From: JBBPXY01 sp038200435
Lineage (GTDB): Bacteria; Actinomycetota; Thermoleophilia; Solirubrobacterales; Solirubrobacteraceae
NCBI GenBank assembly: GCA_038200435.1
Contig: JBBPXY010000003.1
Location: 1 to 21,546 of the forward strand
Direction of reading: 5' to 3'
Length of the DNA: 21,546 nucleotides
Position numbers and translations under genes: made by a program. Shown one piece after another: positions 20,698 through 21,546 of this stretch (its first letter is position 1; each line of letters starts with the position of its first letter). Below the pieces are notes generated by a model that was not told the origin of the DNA, ran no database searches, and saw only the letters and a program-made list of their open reading frames with translations.

Positions 20698-21546
20698 CTA
20701 CTCGTCGTCGGAGGTCTCCTCGGCCGCGGGGCGGTCGAGGGCTCCGGTCGGCTCGTCGATCTCCTCTTCGGGAGCGCCACCCTCGGCCCCGACGCCGACC
20801 GGCGTCGGCTTGGGCGCGGGCTGGATCACGGTGAGCTTGACCTCGTCTTCGCCAAGGCCCTCCTCGACGCCGTCCTGGCCCTTCTCCACCATCACCGTCG
20901 CTCCCGGCGGCAGCTCAGAGCGCAGTACGAAGTCCGCGAGCGGATCCTCGATGTAGCGCTGGATCGCGCGGCGGAGCGGACGGGCGCCCATCGCGGGATC
21001 CCAGCCCTTCTCCACCAACAGGTCGGCGGCCTCGTCGGAGAGCTCGAGCTGAAGCTCGCGCTCGGCCATCGACTCGCGAATCCTTCGCAACAGCAGCTCG
21101 ACGATCTGCCTGATCTCCGTCTTCTGCAGCTTGTGGAAGACCAGCACGTCGTCGATGCGGTTGAGGAACTCGGGCCGGAAGACCTTCTTCAGCTCGCCCA
21201 TGATCCGGTTCTTCATGTCGTCGTAGGTGATGCCCGTATCGTCGTCGGAGACAGCGAAGCCGAGCGGCGTGTTGCGCGCGATCTCGTTCGCCCCGATGTT
21301 CGAGGTCATGATCACGATCGCGTGGCGGAAGTCGACCGTGCGGCCCTGCGCGTCGGTCAGCCGCCCGTCTTCCAGGATCTGGAGCAGGATGTTGAACACG
21401 TCGGGGTGGGCCTTCTCGATCTCGTCGAGCAGCAGCACCGAGTAGGGCTTGCGGCGCACGGCCTCGGTCAGCTGGCCGCCCTCGTCGTACCCGATGTAGC
21501 CCGGAGGCGAGCCCACCAGCCGCGAGACCGCGTGCTTCTCCATGTA
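20698..21546 (-). CDS. clpC: ATP-dependent Clp protease ATPase subunit ClpC, C-terminal part
   Basis: The last 282 codons are present; the gene enters from the right edge and its N-domain and first AAA+ module are outside the window. Visible parts of the second AAA+ module are the pore-loop region GSPPGYIGYDEGGQLTE, Walker B SVLLLDEIEKAHPD, sensor 1 IVIMTSNIG, a ClpP-docking-type loop with LGF (NTPLGFAV), the arginine finger region FRPEFLNRIDDV, and sensor 2 GARPLRRAIQRYIEDPLA. ClpC unfolds substrates for ClpP. The C-terminal 50 residues are an acidic, proline-rich tail (PAPKPTPVGVG, then ETSDDE), longer than in Bacillus ClpC. The gene stands at the head of the cluster, as in Bacillus. Confidence 0.95.
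   Translation of the reverse strand, partial: YMEKHAVSRLVGSPPGYIGYDEGGQLTEAVRRKPYSVLLLDEIEKAHPDVFNILLQILEDGRLTDAQGRTVDFRHAIVIMTSNIGANEIARNTPLGFAVSDDDTGITYDDMKNRIMGELKKVFRPEFLNRIDDVLVFHKLQKTEIRQIVELLLRRIRESMAERELQLELSDEAADLLVEKGWDPAMGARPLRRAIQRYIEDPLADFVLRSELPPGATVMVEKGQDGVEEGLGEDEVKLTVIQPAPKPTPVGVGAEGGAPEEEIDEPTGALDRPAAEETSDDE

Noticed and set aside
19146..20834. 562-aa plus-strand ORF opposite radA
   Set aside because: Long antisense frames are expected in such GC-rich DNA; the product has no domain pattern, whereas RadA on the other strand is complete.
1..21546. CRISPR array, insertion sequence or prophage genes
   Set aside because: No regularly spaced repeats with unique spacers, no transposase or integrase motif and no phage structural gene were seen.

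Overview
The window is GC-rich, densely packed bacterial chromosome with GTG starts, 4-bp stop/start overlaps and a single tRNA. CarD, an RskA-type anti-sigma factor, a Bacillus-like SigH and a DisA/RadA/ClpC cluster together suggest a deep-branching actinobacterium, most likely Thermoleophilia (Solirubrobacterales-like). That placement is inference from gene content; no database search was possible.

Layout. (1) 1-219 is the 3' end of a cobalamin-binding (BtuF-like) protein gene. (2) 216-4175, minus strand, is a run of six codirectional genes read from right to left: a PlsC-type acyltransferase, an ECF sigma factor, a small one-TM protein (candidate anti-sigma), a second ECF sigma factor (SigK-like), an RskA-like zinc anti-sigma factor, and a rhomboid protease with a cytosolic zinc-binding head. 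(3) 4220-5184 holds an unknown membrane-associated protein, a small membrane protein gene that is frameshifted at a homopolymer, and tRNA-Thr(TGT). (4) 5334-8528 is a c-di-GMP segment: one soluble diguanylate cyclase with a D/Q-rich repeat head, a short secreted-protein remnant, and one multi-TM diguanylate cyclase coupled to it. (5) 8637-9280 holds two small unknown proteins that converge. (6) 9308-12211, minus strand, is cysS-rlmB-sigH. (7) 12252-14946, plus strand, is a translationally coupled lipid-type module: SCP2-alpha/beta hydrolase fusion, acyltransferase, SRPBCC protein. (8) 14958-21546, minus strand, is clpC (partial), a CDGSH protein, radA, disA, carD, ispD, a PHP phosphatase and ispF.

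Regions 6 and 8 together reproduce the order known from Bacillus subtilis (clpC-radA-disA-...-ispD-ispF-...-cysS-...-rlmB-...-sigH). Here carD sits where yacL is in Bacillus, a PHP gene is inserted between ispD and ispF, and the three-gene lipid module is inserted in opposite orientation between ispF and cysS. The genes join stress proteolysis (ClpC), DNA repair and c-di-AMP checkpointing (RadA, DisA), isoprenoid synthesis (IspD, IspF), translation (CysS, RlmB) and alternative sigma control (SigH).

The most unusual items are the double sigma/membrane-partner array ending in a rhomboid protease, a pair of tandem 60-bp palindromic repeats between radA and disA, a leaderless disA promoter with two 11-bp repeats over its -35 region, and the SCP2-hydrolase/acyltransferase/SRPBCC module.
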